A stretch of DNA of 64,000 bases from an uncultured Candidatus Melainabacteria bacterium (GCA_947364235.1 CANARY010000007.1:109806-173805), one strand, 5' to 3'. Shown: positions 14,693 through 25,113, counted from the stretch's first letter. Numbers and translations are program-made. Notes: generated by a model not told the origin, from the sequence alone.

Positions 14693-14700
14693 GACTAGCG
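14630..14700. other. Probable attachment site (tRNA-Leu 3' end)
   Basis: The element's integrase frame runs directly into the 3' half of tRNA-Leu. Integration at a tRNA 3' end that is rebuilt by element DNA is the usual arrangement, so the recombination core should lie here. I found no second copy of the tRNA 3' sequence in the window, so the other att half is left of base 1 and exact ends cannot be set. Confidence 0.5.
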
Positions 14701-14724
14701 TGTCTACCATTCCACCACATGCCC
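14646..14724 (-). tRNA. tRNA-Leu (anticodon UAG)
   Basis: On the minus strand the acceptor GGGCATG pairs with CATGCCC and the discriminator is A. The anticodon loop CTTAGGA in a CTAGT/ACTAG stem gives UAG. An 11-nt variable arm marks a class II tRNA, and the T arm contains GTTCGAGT. CCA is not encoded. A T-run follows the 3' end. The mobile element is inserted at this 3' end. Confidence 0.93.
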
Positions 14725-14766
14725 ATCTATTAGTTTTTAGTGGTTAAATTTTAAAGGTATGAATTT

Positions 14767-14795
14767 AATATACCAAGAGCATAATTTATTGTCAA
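14767..14795 (-). promoter_or_regulatory. tRNA-Leu promoter
   Basis: Minus-strand TTGACA (plus 14790-14795), 17-bp spacer, TATATT (plus 14767-14772), about 40 bp before the tRNA 5' end. Confidence 0.7.
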
Positions 14796-14802
14796 ATAAA
14801 TC

Positions 14803-14831
14803 TTGTAATATTTCTACAAATTTTATATAAT
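14803..14831 (+). promoter_or_regulatory. hppA promoter
   Basis: TTGTAA (14803-14808), 17-bp spacer, TATAAT (14826-14831), 38 bp before the hppA ATG, with AGGAGAG as ribosome site. It is divergent from and close to the tRNA-Leu promoter. Confidence 0.7.
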
Positions 14832-14869
14832 ACTTACATTGGTCGCATCAAAAAAAATAGGAGAGAGTT

Positions 14870-17287
14870 ATGTTAAAAAAACAATCAATGTTAAAATCAT
14901 TGTTTGCGTCCTTATTTGCAATGATTTTAACAGCACCGGCATTTGCTGGAGAAGCTTCTCTTATAGTTCCGGATATCAAAGCAGAAAATCCTTTTAGTTA
15001 CAATCTTTTAATGATTGGGCTTATAGTTTCTGTAATTGGTGTGATTTTTGGAATTATAGAGTTTTTTAAAGTTAAAAAAATTGAAGTTCATGAAGCGATG
15101 AACGCAGTTGGCAACACAATTTTTGAAACTTGCAAAACTTATCTTGTTCAGCAAGGTAAGTTTCTTATTGCATTAGAAGCCTTAATTGGTTTATGTATTG
15201 CATTTTATTTTTGGTATTTGCAAGGAATGGAGCTGAGCTCTGTTCTTATTATTCTCGGCTGGTCTATTCTTGGCATACTTGGTTCTTATCTTGTTGCTTG
15301 GTTTGGTATCAGAATGAATACTTTGGCAAACTCAAGAACTGCATTTACCGCTCTTAAAGGTAATCCTTTACAGATTTTAAACATTCCGCTTCAAGCAGGT
15401 ATGAGTATTGGTGTTTTACTTGTGTCAATTGAGTTAATTATGATGCTTGTAATTCTTCTTTTTGTTCCTGGAGAACTTGCTGGTGCTTGTTTTATTGGGT
15501 TTGCTATTGGTGAATCATTAGGTGCATCAGCTCTTCGTGTGGCTGGAGGTATTTTTACAAAAATTGCTGATATTGGTTCAGATTTAATGAAAATTCAATT
15601 TGGTATCAAAGAAGACGATCCGCGTAATCCTGGTGTAATTGCTGATTGTACTGGAGACAATGCTGGTGATTCTATCGGACCTACTGCTGACGGATTTGAA
15701 ACTTATGGTGTAACAGGTGTTGCTCTAGTGAGCTTTATTCTGTTGGGTGTATTCAAAGATTTTCAAGTGCAGCTGCTTGCATGGATATTTACAATGAGAT
15801 TTTTGATGATTATAACATCAGTTGCTGCTTATTGGATTAACAATGCTTTCACAAAAGCGTTTACTGCTAAAGCAAAACATTTTGACTTTGAAGCTCCATT
15901 AACAAGTTTAGTATGGATTACTTCTATTTTGTCAATTGTTATGACATTTGCTGTAAGTAATTTCTTATTGAAAGATATGGGTGAAAACTTATGGCTTGTG
16001 CTTTCAATCATCATTTCTTGCGGTACTCTTGGGGCAGCTTTGATTCCTGAAGCTACAAAAGTGTTTACAAGTCCGAAAGCAAAACATACGCATGAGGTTG
16101 TTGTGGCATCAAAAGAAGGCGGAGCATCTCTTACAATTCTTTCAGGTATTGTGTCTGGTAATTTCTCCGGATTCTGGATTGGTGCAATTGTAGTTCTTCT
16201 TATGGGATTGGCTTATTTTGCAAGCTTGCACATTCCTTCAGAAGTTATGATTTACCCTTCAGTATTTGCGTTTGGGCTTGTTGCGTTCGGTTTCTTAGGT
16301 ATGGGGCCTGTTACTATTGCAGTTGACAGCTATGGTCCGGTAACTGACAATGCTCAGTCTGTTTATGAATTGTCATTGATTGAAGAAATTCCGAATGTTG
16401 CAGATGGGATTGAAAAGTACTATGGATTCACACCTGATTTTGAAAATGCCAAGAAGTATCTGGAAGAAAATGATGGAGCAGGCAATACTTTCAAAGCAAC
16501 TTCAAAGCCGGTGCTGATTGGAACAGCGGTTGTAGGAGCTACTACAATGATTTTCTCATTGATTCTTGTAATCAAAGAAACTCTTGGTATTCAGCCTGAG
16601 ATGATTTTGAACTTGTTAAATCCTTACACATTGCTTGGATTCATAGCTGGCGGTGCCGTAATTTACTGGTTCTCAGGAGCTTCTATGCAGGCTGTAACAA
16701 CTGGTGCTTATTCTGCAACCGAGTTTATCAAGAACAATATTAAGCTTGGGGATGCCGATGATAAGTGTGCAAATCTTGCAAATTCAAAAGAAGTTGTAAA
16801 AATTTGTACTCAGTATGCGCAGAAAGGTATGTATAATATTTTTATCGCACTCTTTGGGTTTGCGCTTGCTCTTGCTTGTTTATCAGCTCCTTCTGGTGAT
16901 GATGCAGCACCGGTTTCATTCTTTGTAAGTTATCTCATTGCAATTGCTGTATTTGGATTATTCCAGGCTGTATTTATGGCTAACGCAGGCGGATGCTGGG
17001 ATAATGCGAAGAAGATTGTTGAAGTTGATATGGCGGAAAAAGGAACTGATTTGCATTCAGCTACTGTTGTTGGAGATACAGTCGGTGATCCGTTCAAAGA
17101 TACTTCTTCAGTTGCAATGAATCCGATTATTAAGTTTACAACGTTGTTTGGATTACTTGCGATGGAAATTGCAATCAATCCGGCTTTCAAAGCACACGCT
17201 AAGATTACTGGTGCTGTAATTCTTATTATTGCGCTTGTGTTTGTAATTCGTTCTTTCTATGCGATGCGAATACCGGTTAAGGATTAA
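14870..17287 (+). CDS. hppA: Membrane-bound H+-translocating pyrophosphatase
   Basis: An 805-residue integral membrane pyrophosphatase that couples pyrophosphate hydrolysis to ion pumping. The substrate-binding acidic motif reads EDDPRNPGVIADCTGDNAGD, and the second is VVGDTVGDPFKDTSS near the C-terminus. Many hydrophobic segments lie between. At the potassium-dependence position the motif reads GNTFKA; a lysine there is the mark of K+-independent proton pumps, although the neighbouring residues are not standard. The first 27 residues look like a cleavable signal peptide (FASLFAMILTAPAFAGEAS), and the protein is longer than the common 670-770 residues. It is a single-gene transcript ended by the hairpin at 17288. 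Confidence 0.95.
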   Translation: MLKKQSMLKSLFASLFAMILTAPAFAGEASLIVPDIKAENPFSYNLLMIGLIVSVIGVIFGIIEFFKVKKIEVHEAMNAVGNTIFETCKTYLVQQGKFLIALEALIGLCIAFYFWYLQGMELSSVLIILGWSILGILGSYLVAWFGIRMNTLANSRTAFTALKGNPLQILNIPLQAGMSIGVLLVSIELIMMLVILLFVPGELAGACFIGFAIGESLGASALRVAGGIFTKIADIGSDLMKIQFGIKEDDPRNPGVIADCTGDNAGDSIGPTADGFETYGVTGVALVSFILLGVFKDFQVQLLAWIFTMRFLMIITSVAAYWINNAFTKAFTAKAKHFDFEAPLTSLVWITSILSIVMTFAVSNFLLKDMGENLWLVLSIIISCGTLGAALIPEATKVFTSPKAKHTHEVVVASKEGGASLTILSGIVSGNFSGFWIGAIVVLLMGLAYFASLHIPSEVMIYPSVFAFGLVAFGFLGMGPVTIAVDSYGPVTDNAQSVYELSLIEEIPNVADGIEKYYGFTPDFENAKKYLEENDGAGNTFKATSKPVLIGTAVVGATTMIFSLILVIKETLGIQPEMILNLLNPYTLLGFIAGGAVIYWFSGASMQAVTTGAYSATEFIKNNIKLGDADDKCANLANSKEVVKICTQYAQKGMYNIFIALFGFALALACLSAPSGDDAAPVSFFVSYLIAIAVFGLFQAVFMANAGGCWDNAKKIVEVDMAEKGTDLHSATVVGDTVGDPFKDTSSVAMNPIIKFTTLFGLLAMEIAINPAFKAHAKITGAVILIIALVFVIRSFYAMRIPVKD

Positions 17288-17327
17288 TAAAAAAGAGGGC
17301 GGGTTCTTTAGAACCCGCCCTCTTTTT
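17288..17327. terminator. Bidirectional terminator between hppA and the leftward operon
   Basis: A perfect 12-bp GC-rich stem (GAGGGCGGGTTC / GAACCCGCCCTC) with a TTTA loop is flanked by A-run and T-run, so it works for both converging transcripts. Confidence 0.92.
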
Positions 17328-17330
17328 ACA

Positions 17331-17774
17331 TTATACATCATTTAAATTTTCTGAAAGCTCTCTAGCTGCTTTTTCTATTGTTTTTATGATATCAGGTTCT
17401 TTTAGCTTTTTTAAAATGTCATCTTTTTCTCCAACTGCGATGATTCTTGTTGATTTTATCGGAGCTGGAAGTTTGTATGCGACAACTTCTAAGTATCTTT
17501 TCTTCTCATTGTTTTCGATATGTTTAGGAGGTTTGGAGATTTTTAGCATAAAATCAGTTGCAATAAGATCTTTAATAGGATTTTTGAATTCGCTGTAAAC
17601 TAGTGAAAAATCTCCGTACTCTGTTATGTATGATTCTTGTTTTAAAAGATCTTGAACCATTTTTTTTATCTGTTCTTCCATTGTTTTTATCTCCTTGGGA
17701 GCTTTTGCAGCAGCTCTGTTTATTCTGCCCTGAAAATTCGAATGATTAATATTATTTTTATTGAAATCTGTCAT
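17331..17774 (-). CDS. Unknown partner of the giant protein, 147 aa
   Basis: A 147-residue protein beginning MTDFNKNNINHSNFQGRINR: a short N-terminal stretch with the F-Q-G tag seen in several unrelated proteins of this window, then a helix and a globular domain of about 90 residues with no recognised family. It starts 15 bp after the stop of the giant modular gene and shares its transcript, ending at the bidirectional terminator. A chaperone, adaptor or self-protection protein for the giant protein is plausible by position only. Confidence 0.65.
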   Translation of the reverse strand: MTDFNKNNINHSNFQGRINRAAAKAPKEIKTMEEQIKKMVQDLLKQESYITEYGDFSLVYSEFKNPIKDLIATDFMLKISKPPKHIENNEKKRYLEVVAYKLPAPIKSTRIIAVGEKDDILKKLKEPDIIKTIEKAARELSENLNDV

Positions 17775-17789
17775 TATTGCCTCATCTTA

Positions 17790-20700
17790 TCAATTATTTT
17801 TCAAAATTACAATAGTAAGTCCTTCGTTTTGAGCTTTTTGCAGCAGATCTTTGTTTAAGTCGCTTACTTTAACTGCATATATAGCACAAAGTTTACCTTT
17901 GCTTATTATACATTCATTCCAATTGCCGCTGCTCATAAGTGCTTCTAATCCATGCGCTGAGTCGTAGTTGGTTCTGGATAAAAATATTCTGTAAGCATTA
18001 ACGAGCTCAGGATCAATTTTTTCTGCTTCTTCAAGAGTAAAAGTCTGCTCTCCAAGTTGTTTTTTCAAGTTATCCATTCGTTGAATATATTCATTGCTGC
18101 TTATGTGAAGAATTTCTTTGATGTTTTTAGAGACCATTTGACGCTCTTGAACTTTGTATTCAGAAACTTTAGAAGAGCTGTGAGTTTTTGCTTCAACGTT
18201 ATTCGGCGTATAGTATTCTGCTAACATATTATTTGTTGTTTTCGATAGAGACCCAATATCATGTCCAACAGCAATGTGTTGATTGTTAGCAGACACTTCA
18301 TAAATAAAACCAGCTTCTTGTGCACAGATATTATCATTTGAAATATAGCTTGCGCACATGACTCTTTCACTTGCAATGTTATTGCTTCCATTTAGTTTTG
18401 TATATCTGGCAGAATTATCCAAGTCGCCTTTAAGCATTGATATTCCGTGAGGATTGTGAACATAAGCATAGAAGTTTTCAATTTCAGAGGCGTAAACTAC
18501 ATTAACATTAAATCCGTTAATATTTTGCCGGACTGCTTTTTGTTTATATACAGATGCCGGAGTCTGCGGGAGCATAAAATCATCGGCTTTCATTTCTTGA
18601 ATGCGTGTTTCAAGCTTTCTGTCTAAAAATCTGGTCAGTCCTTCTTTATCTTTCGATGTGTATACTATTCTTGCAAGATTATATGTATTGCCATCTTTTA
18701 AATCAAATGCAAGTCTGTCAAAAACCGCCTGTCTGTTGTTCAAATCAAATTCTGTTTTATAAGGATGAGAAACCGAGCTCTTATTAGTATTCATAAAGTT
18801 TTCAATGAGATTTGAGTTTTTAACAATCTGAAATATTTGTTCTGCTTCAATTTTTGAGTATCCGTATTTAAGAGCTGTTTTATATGCATTGTATGCGCTT
18901 TCTGTTTGAGTGCAGCTGGCGTTTGAAAATATCGTTGATAGAAGCACAAGATTTTGTTCCTGAGGTGTAAGTTTTTGGAACTCTTTGTTTTCAAGTGCTT
19001 TTGAAACTGTTTGTGCGATTGCAGTATTAGATTTGGATTCAAAGTTTGGTAAATATGTATCTATAAATCTTTGTATCTGTGTTTGTGTAATCTGTATACT
19101 TCTCAATTCGTCATGAAACTTTTTAATAGTTTCTGCTGGATAAGGAGTTTCGGGTTTGCTTAAATCATTATTAAGCTTTTCCATTAATGTAATATATTCA
19201 TCTAAATTTTTTGGCAGGATTGGAAACCTTTTTTTTATAACATCTGAAGTTCTTATTGATGTCATTTGATTCATAAGATTGTTTTGAAGTTTAACTTTTT
19301 GGTAATCGGTTAAATCTGTATACTTTTTGCCGGCAGCTTCTTCTCCATAATAAAGAATTGAGAATGCAATCTCAGCAAAATCCTTTGCGTTATTGTATTT
19401 ATTAAAATTTAGGCTTTGCTCTGCATCTAACATATATTCTGGTGCAGCTTTAAATGCTTCTACAATATTTAAAACTTCAAAGCTGGTCAGAGCTCCTGTT
19501 TTATCTTTAGCAATAATTTCTCTTGTTAAATTTTTATCTATTTTTAAAGCTTCTAAAATGTATGCGTAATTTGAATATCTTTGGCTGGTGAAAAATTCAA
19601 CTGCTAACTCTTTATCTATTTTTGCTATTTCTACAATGTTTGGAATAGCTTCTAAGTTTGAGCGCTGAGCTTTTGATAAGAATTCAAAAGTCAGTCCTCT
19701 GTTTTTTTGTGCAGATTTTACAATTTCTATCAATGAATAAGGTTCATAGAATAAGTTGAGGGCTTTTTTATTCTTAAGCCTTTCACTTACACTGCGTTTT
19801 TCTTTCATTTCAAGAAGTTCTATTGTTAACCCTCTATCTATGCTTGCAGCTTTGTATAACTGCGCAATTTCGTTATCGGTGTGGAAATTTTCTATATTTT
19901 CGATAAATTTGTTTGCAAGTTCGATATCATTAGCTGCGATTTTTCGTATCCTTGAAATGTAACTATCATTGATCATAAGATAAGAAAATTTTTGAAGCCG
20001 GCTTTCTAAGTTTTGTTCAAACTGCTTAAATTCATTACTTGTTTTAATTTTACACCTGATATCATGATACATAACGATGTTATCAATATTTGTATTAAAT
20101 TCTCTAACAGCATTATCTGCCGTAATATTTCCTTTTTTAATTTTTTCTCCAAGTTCATGGCAGTGAACTAGATTTCTGGCATTAATTCTAATATCAAAAT
20201 TTCCATAATCTTCCAGCTTTGGCTCAGTTGATTCAAAACCCAGCTCTAATTTGCGTAAATGGATGTTATAGTCCTGCCAGTACCTAAGGTAATTTTTATG
20301 TGCATCTTTCGTCATTTTAGCGAAAATTGCTTTAATAGGTCCGTATAGAGGCTGAAGTTCAGATGTCTGACCTATAATGTCTTTATTTGTAAATAAGTCA
20401 TAATGCAGATGCTCACCTTCAGCAAATATGTTTATTCTATCACCTCTAAACTGGTATTCAAGAATTTTTCCGTCTTTTGTTTTGAAGTTCATTTGAAATG
20501 CCGGATAACCAGAAGGCTGTTTTTTAGTTACTCCGCCTTCGTATTCATTAAATGGTGTGACTTCGCTTGATTTTGGGTCAGATGCATTAATAATTTCATT
20601 ACCGCTAAAATCAATACCGCGTTCAGCTGCGTAATCTTTGATTTTTTCATACTGAGTTTTTGTAAGATAAGGATATTTTCCGTCTGAAGTAGTGTAATTA

Positions 20701-23700
20701 CTCATTCTTATCATAGAAAGCCCGGAACCTTTTGATGACAGCTCATCTATATTTCGTATGATTGCCTCATAAAGTGCTTGTGACTGCATTTCTACTGCTT
20801 GGTTTATTCGTTCTTCTATCGTACCGCTTGTTTTTTGAGCAAAATTGCCGGATTCTACAACCATTCTTGCTCCAAAACCGTCACGTACATTTTTTATAGC
20901 TGTTTCAATCGGCATATCAGGATTTTCAATTATGAAATTTTTAATTTTATCAAAAAGACTCTGATAGCTTTTAGCACGATGTACCATGTTATTAGTATTA
21001 CCGAAACCTAAGTACTCAAGTTCTGTAACAATTTCATTGCATGTAGTTTTATTAAATTGGGATTGAATATCTGCGACAGCCCTGTCTATTTCAGGTTTTG
21101 TATTTTTATATTCAAGTTTTACGCCGAAATTCAACATAATTGGAATTTCTTGCCCGTTTTCAATACACTCCCTGATTTGAGTATCTATTTTAGGGTCTGC
21201 TGCACGGAAGCCCATTCTGTAGAAAAAGCCAAGATTTGTTAGCGGCTTTCCGTCTTTAACTGCAGATACATTTGTCTCTGCTTCAATTCTGCCTTCTGCT
21301 CCAAGCTCAAAACTCTTTTTAACAAGCTCGCTGATTAACTTCTTACCAATTCCTGCTCCTTCAATTTGAGATTCTAATCTTTCAAAATGTAAAACTTTCT
21401 TTCCATCTGCGCATGTTATAAGATTGAATTTTACGCTGCCGGCGATTTGTCCTTCAGGACTTACTTGTGTAATACCCCCAGCTCCGTCCTGTTCATTAAT
21501 TTCGGTTTTAAATTTTGGCTTTTTATTGATTGTTTGAGTACGAACTTTACTTTCACCTGCATTTAGATTAACATTCTCAGTACTAAAATTTTTATCATTA
21601 ATTCTGGCAATTTCTAGTGCAAAAATTTGTTTACACACAAAAACAGCCATTTCAGGAGTTTCTACTATTATCGCTTTTTCACTTAAAGGAGTTTTAATTT
21701 CAAACATTTTCTTTTTGTTAATATTGACGACTCTAACTTCAGAAGAATTGAGCATGCTGTATTGTGCAAATTTTCCGCTGGCAATCGCTCCGAGCACAGT
21801 AGAAATTCCTTTGACCTTAGTTAGCATTTCAGCTTGTTCTCCGAGTTTTTCTTTTGTGTATTCGAATAAAAGCTCGGTTCCGCTTAAATTCTTTACATGT
21901 TCGATTTCTTCTTCTGAAGTACAAGCTTGAAACATTGCAGCCCTGATTGAACTTTCGTTGAATCCTCCATTATTGAATATATCTTTAATCGGCTGCTCAA
22001 TCAGGGCTGCATAACCTGTACATCCTGCAATTTCGGCTGCAAAACCGATAGTGTGTGCAGCAAACTCCGGTGCAGAAGTTGTTTGAAGTGTTTTGATTAT
22101 ATCAGCAGCTTTCATACTGCTGCTAGGTGAAAGTTTTTCTAAATTAGCAGTTATTTTACTTAAAGCTTTAGTATTTGTCTGCATAAATTTAGTATTCTTT
22201 AAAACTTTGCAGAATCCTTCAAACGATTTTTCAGTAACAAATTTTCCGGCAGTAGCTCCAAATGCCCCTGTAAATGCTCCAAAACCAAATGATTGAAGAG
22301 CTGCCCATCCTGTGTTCTGCCAGTCTTCTTTTGTAGCAGGTGTTCTCTTTGTTAAATTTTTTACAATTTGCTCGGAAGCAGTGAAGCCAGATAAAGTAGT
22401 GCCGCTGACGAAAGAAGATGCAGCAGTTCTTGCTAAACCTTTTGGCAATACACGTGCGGTCGTATTATAAATAGCACTAGTAAAATTTCTTCCTGCAGCA
22501 GAACCAGAAAACTTAGCCATCAGTGCAATCATTGCTATGAGACTTAACCCAGCTCCGTCATCAGCAGAACGGAACTGTGCATCCTGAGCTCCTTGTGTAA
22601 AGTCAATTCCGAAAGATTCTTTCATCTTCATATGGTAAGCTATATTATCCATACTTGCATGCATAGCTCCAATTTCACCGCCTTGAACATGTCTTATTGA
22701 TTTTTTTTCTTGCTCGGCGCTGAATTTGATAAACTCTTCGATTTTATTTTCATTATATTCAATACCTGTAAGCTTTTTAAAAGTTTGTTTGAATGTTCCG
22801 TTTTTAAGCGAAGCATTAAGCTGAGATTCAAAAGACTTAAGCTTATTTTCCATTTCTTTTTTCGCTTCGCTAATTGGTTTCATTCTGTCCCATCCGAATA
22901 GTGCATATACACCTTTTTTAATGTATTCAGAAGCAGTTTCAAACGAGATTCCCATATTATCTTCAGTAAGCTTCAAAGTCTCTATGGCACATTGCATATT
23001 ATTTAAAAGAACTTGAACTGCATAATCTTGTAAATCAGCGGAACGCTGCTGCGAAAGGACTTTTGCGAATTGTTCAGCAGTTTTAACATTGTTGTTTTTT
23101 ATTATTTCTATTATTTCATTTTGTTCGTCTTTAGCTAATTCGTAAAGGTATAAGAATATACCATGAGTTTTTCTGTTAGAGGATATACCTATTTCTTTCA
23201 TTTTGTTAATTAGCTCTGGCGGGAAGCTTTCGCCTGATGTTTTAACAATGGTATCTTTCTTATATTTGAAGTCTGTTCCGTTAAGTATTTGGAGCTCAAT
23301 GACTTTTCTTATTAGCTTTTCGTTTTCTTTTGCTGTTAAATCTTTTTTTCTTCCAAATCCGAGTATACTTCTTGCGTAGTCTTCAGCGTCTTTAAAATTA
23401 TTATCCAGTTTATTTTCTTTTATGCATTTTAGAGCAGCTTGTTTTTCAACATAATTAACCTGCTTGTCAAAAAAAGTTTTTTGTTTCTTATCAAACTGTT
23501 TTTGCCCAATATCTTGTATGTTTTTTGCTAGATTAAAAATGTCAGAAACGCTTATACCTACATCTTTAAGACTAGTTCCTTCACTGTTTGTAATGAATTC
23601 GAGCATAAGCTCAGCTTCATCAGCATCAAGAATGGAGTCATCATCTTTAATCCCGGCAAAAGCCGCCATAGTTCCAAAGAATGCCGAAATTTCAGAGTTA

Positions 23701-23849
23701 TCAATTTCTCTGTTTTTATCTTTGTCAAATATATTAAGTAAAGCATTTTCTTTTATGCCAGCTTCATTTGAGTTATCAATTTTGAGCTTAAAGCTTGATA
23801 AATCAATACCTTTGTCTTTATTAAATTTAAAGAACTGTTCACCAGACAT
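17790..23849 (-). CDS. Giant modular protein: EF-hand, GNAT and RelA/SpoT-like parts
   Basis: About 2019 residues from the ATG at 23849 (AGGAG lies 14 bp before it; the frame is open to 23996). In order: EF-hand-type loops at 42-53 (DKDKNREIDNSE) and about 67-80; helical region; Ala/Gly-rich hydrophobic stretches near 430-470 and 513-536; a GNAT acetyltransferase-like domain at about 806-886 with GAGIGKK and NLGFFYRMGF; a RelA/SpoT nucleotidyltransferase-like domain at about 945-1155 with R958-x-K960-x3-S964-x3-K968, D990, R995 and E1131-x-Q1133-x-R1135; four or so helical repeats near 1330-1445 with ID[KR]xLTxE; and a C-terminal domain from about 1770. No signal peptide or adhesin repeat is evident. 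It reads like a polymorphic effector or toxin. Transcription is from a sigma-28-type promoter. Confidence 0.75.
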   Translation of the reverse strand: MSGEQFFKFNKDKGIDLSSFKLKIDNSNEAGIKENALLNIFDKDKNREIDNSEISAFFGTMAAFAGIKDDDSILDADEAELMLEFITNSEGTSLKDVGISVSDIFNLAKNIQDIGQKQFDKKQKTFFDKQVNYVEKQAALKCIKENKLDNNFKDAEDYARSILGFGRKKDLTAKENEKLIRKVIELQILNGTDFKYKKDTIVKTSGESFPPELINKMKEIGISSNRKTHGIFLYLYELAKDEQNEIIEIIKNNNVKTAEQFAKVLSQQRSADLQDYAVQVLLNNMQCAIETLKLTEDNMGISFETASEYIKKGVYALFGWDRMKPISEAKKEMENKLKSFESQLNASLKNGTFKQTFKKLTGIEYNENKIEEFIKFSAEQEKKSIRHVQGGEIGAMHASMDNIAYHMKMKESFGIDFTQGAQDAQFRSADDGAGLSLIAMIALMAKFSGSAAGRNFTSAIYNTTARVLPKGLARTAASSFVSGTTLSGFTASEQIVKNLTKRTPATKEDWQNTGWAALQSFGFGAFTGAFGATAGKFVTEKSFEGFCKVLKNTKFMQTNTKALSKITANLEKLSPSSSMKAADIIKTLQTTSAPEFAAHTIGFAAEIAGCTGYAALIEQPIKDIFNNGGFNESSIRAAMFQACTSEEEIEHVKNLSGTELLFEYTKEKLGEQAEMLTKVKGISTVLGAIASGKFAQYSMLNSSEVRVVNINKKKMFEIKTPLSEKAIIVETPEMAVFVCKQIFALEIARINDKNFSTENVNLNAGESKVRTQTINKKPKFKTEINEQDGAGGITQVSPEGQIAGSVKFNLITCADGKKVLHFERLESQIEGAGIGKKLISELVKKSFELGAEGRIEAETNVSAVKDGKPLTNLGFFYRMGFRAADPKIDTQIRECIENGQEIPIMLNFGVKLEYKNTKPEIDRAVADIQSQFNKTTCNEIVTELEYLGFGNTNNMVHRAKSYQSLFDKIKNFIIENPDMPIETAIKNVRDGFGARMVVESGNFAQKTSGTIEERINQAVEMQSQALYEAIIRNIDELSSKGSGLSMIRMSNYTTSDGKYPYLTKTQYEKIKDYAAERGIDFSGNEIINASDPKSSEVTPFNEYEGGVTKKQPSGYPAFQMNFKTKDGKILEYQFRGDRINIFAEGEHLHYDLFTNKDIIGQTSELQPLYGPIKAIFAKMTKDAHKNYLRYWQDYNIHLRKLELGFESTEPKLEDYGNFDIRINARNLVHCHELGEKIKKGNITADNAVREFNTNIDNIVMYHDIRCKIKTSNEFKQFEQNLESRLQKFSYLMINDSYISRIRKIAANDIELANKFIENIENFHTDNEIAQLYKAASIDRGLTIELLEMKEKRSVSERLKNKKALNLFYEPYSLIEIVKSAQKNRGLTFEFLSKAQRSNLEAIPNIVEIAKIDKELAVEFFTSQRYSNYAYILEALKIDKNLTREIIAKDKTGALTSFEVLNIVEAFKAAPEYMLDAEQSLNFNKYNNAKDFAEIAFSILYYGEEAAGKKYTDLTDYQKVKLQNNLMNQMTSIRTSDVIKKRFPILPKNLDEYITLMEKLNNDLSKPETPYPAETIKKFHDELRSIQITQTQIQRFIDTYLPNFESKSNTAIAQTVSKALENKEFQKLTPQEQNLVLLSTIFSNASCTQTESAYNAYKTALKYGYSKIEAEQIFQIVKNSNLIENFMNTNKSSVSHPYKTEFDLNNRQAVFDRLAFDLKDGNTYNLARIVYTSKDKEGLTRFLDRKLETRIQEMKADDFMLPQTPASVYKQKAVRQNINGFNVNVVYASEIENFYAYVHNPHGISMLKGDLDNSARYTKLNGSNNIASERVMCASYISNDNICAQEAGFIYEVSANNQHIAVGHDIGSLSKTTNNMLAEYYTPNNVEAKTHSSSKVSEYKVQERQMVSKNIKEILHISSNEYIQRMDNLKKQLGEQTFTLEEAEKIDPELVNAYRIFLSRTNYDSAHGLEALMSSGNWNECIISKGKLCAIYAVKVSDLNKDLLQKAQNEGLTIVILKNN

Positions 23850-23883
23850 ACAAAAAAATGACACTCCTTTGAGGATAAATGCG

Positions 23884-23910
23884 GAGGATGAAGGCCGTAA
23901 ATGTATCCTC
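23884..23910 (-). promoter_or_regulatory. Leader hairpin of the giant gene
   Basis: GAGGAT (23884-23889) and ATCCTC (23905-23910) can pair in the 5' leader between the sigma-28-type promoter and the ribosome site, with a 15-nt loop. It may hide or expose the nearby AGGAG; the role is inferred. Confidence 0.4.
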
Positions 23911-23922
23911 TTGCTGACATGT

Positions 23923-23949
23923 TTATCGGCAGAAAATGGTAAAACTTTA
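23923..23949 (-). promoter_or_regulatory. Sigma-28 (FliA)-type promoter
   Basis: Read on the minus strand: TAAAGTTT (plus 23942-23949), an 11-bp spacer, GCCGATAA (plus 23923-23930). Both boxes match the enterobacterial FliA consensus exactly and the spacing is exact. It points at the giant gene, leaving a leader of about 65 nt. Confidence 0.8.
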
Positions 23950-24084
23950 GAAGTTTTTGAATAATTGTTACAAAAATTAATGTAAATTATTAACAAAAAA
24001 TTAATAATTCAATTGTTGATTATGTTTTTTGTTTGAATTACGATTAAAATGTTAAGAGAAAATTTTACTTATAAGAAGGAGTGA

Positions 24085-25101
<1,017 letters not shown>

Positions 25102-25113
25102 TTTTTAGAAATT

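Noticed and set aside
23464..23964. 166-codon plus-strand frame opposite the start of the giant gene
   Set aside because: It mirrors the codons of the real minus-strand gene, has Ser/Leu-rich nonsense composition, and would cover the sigma-28 promoter and leader.
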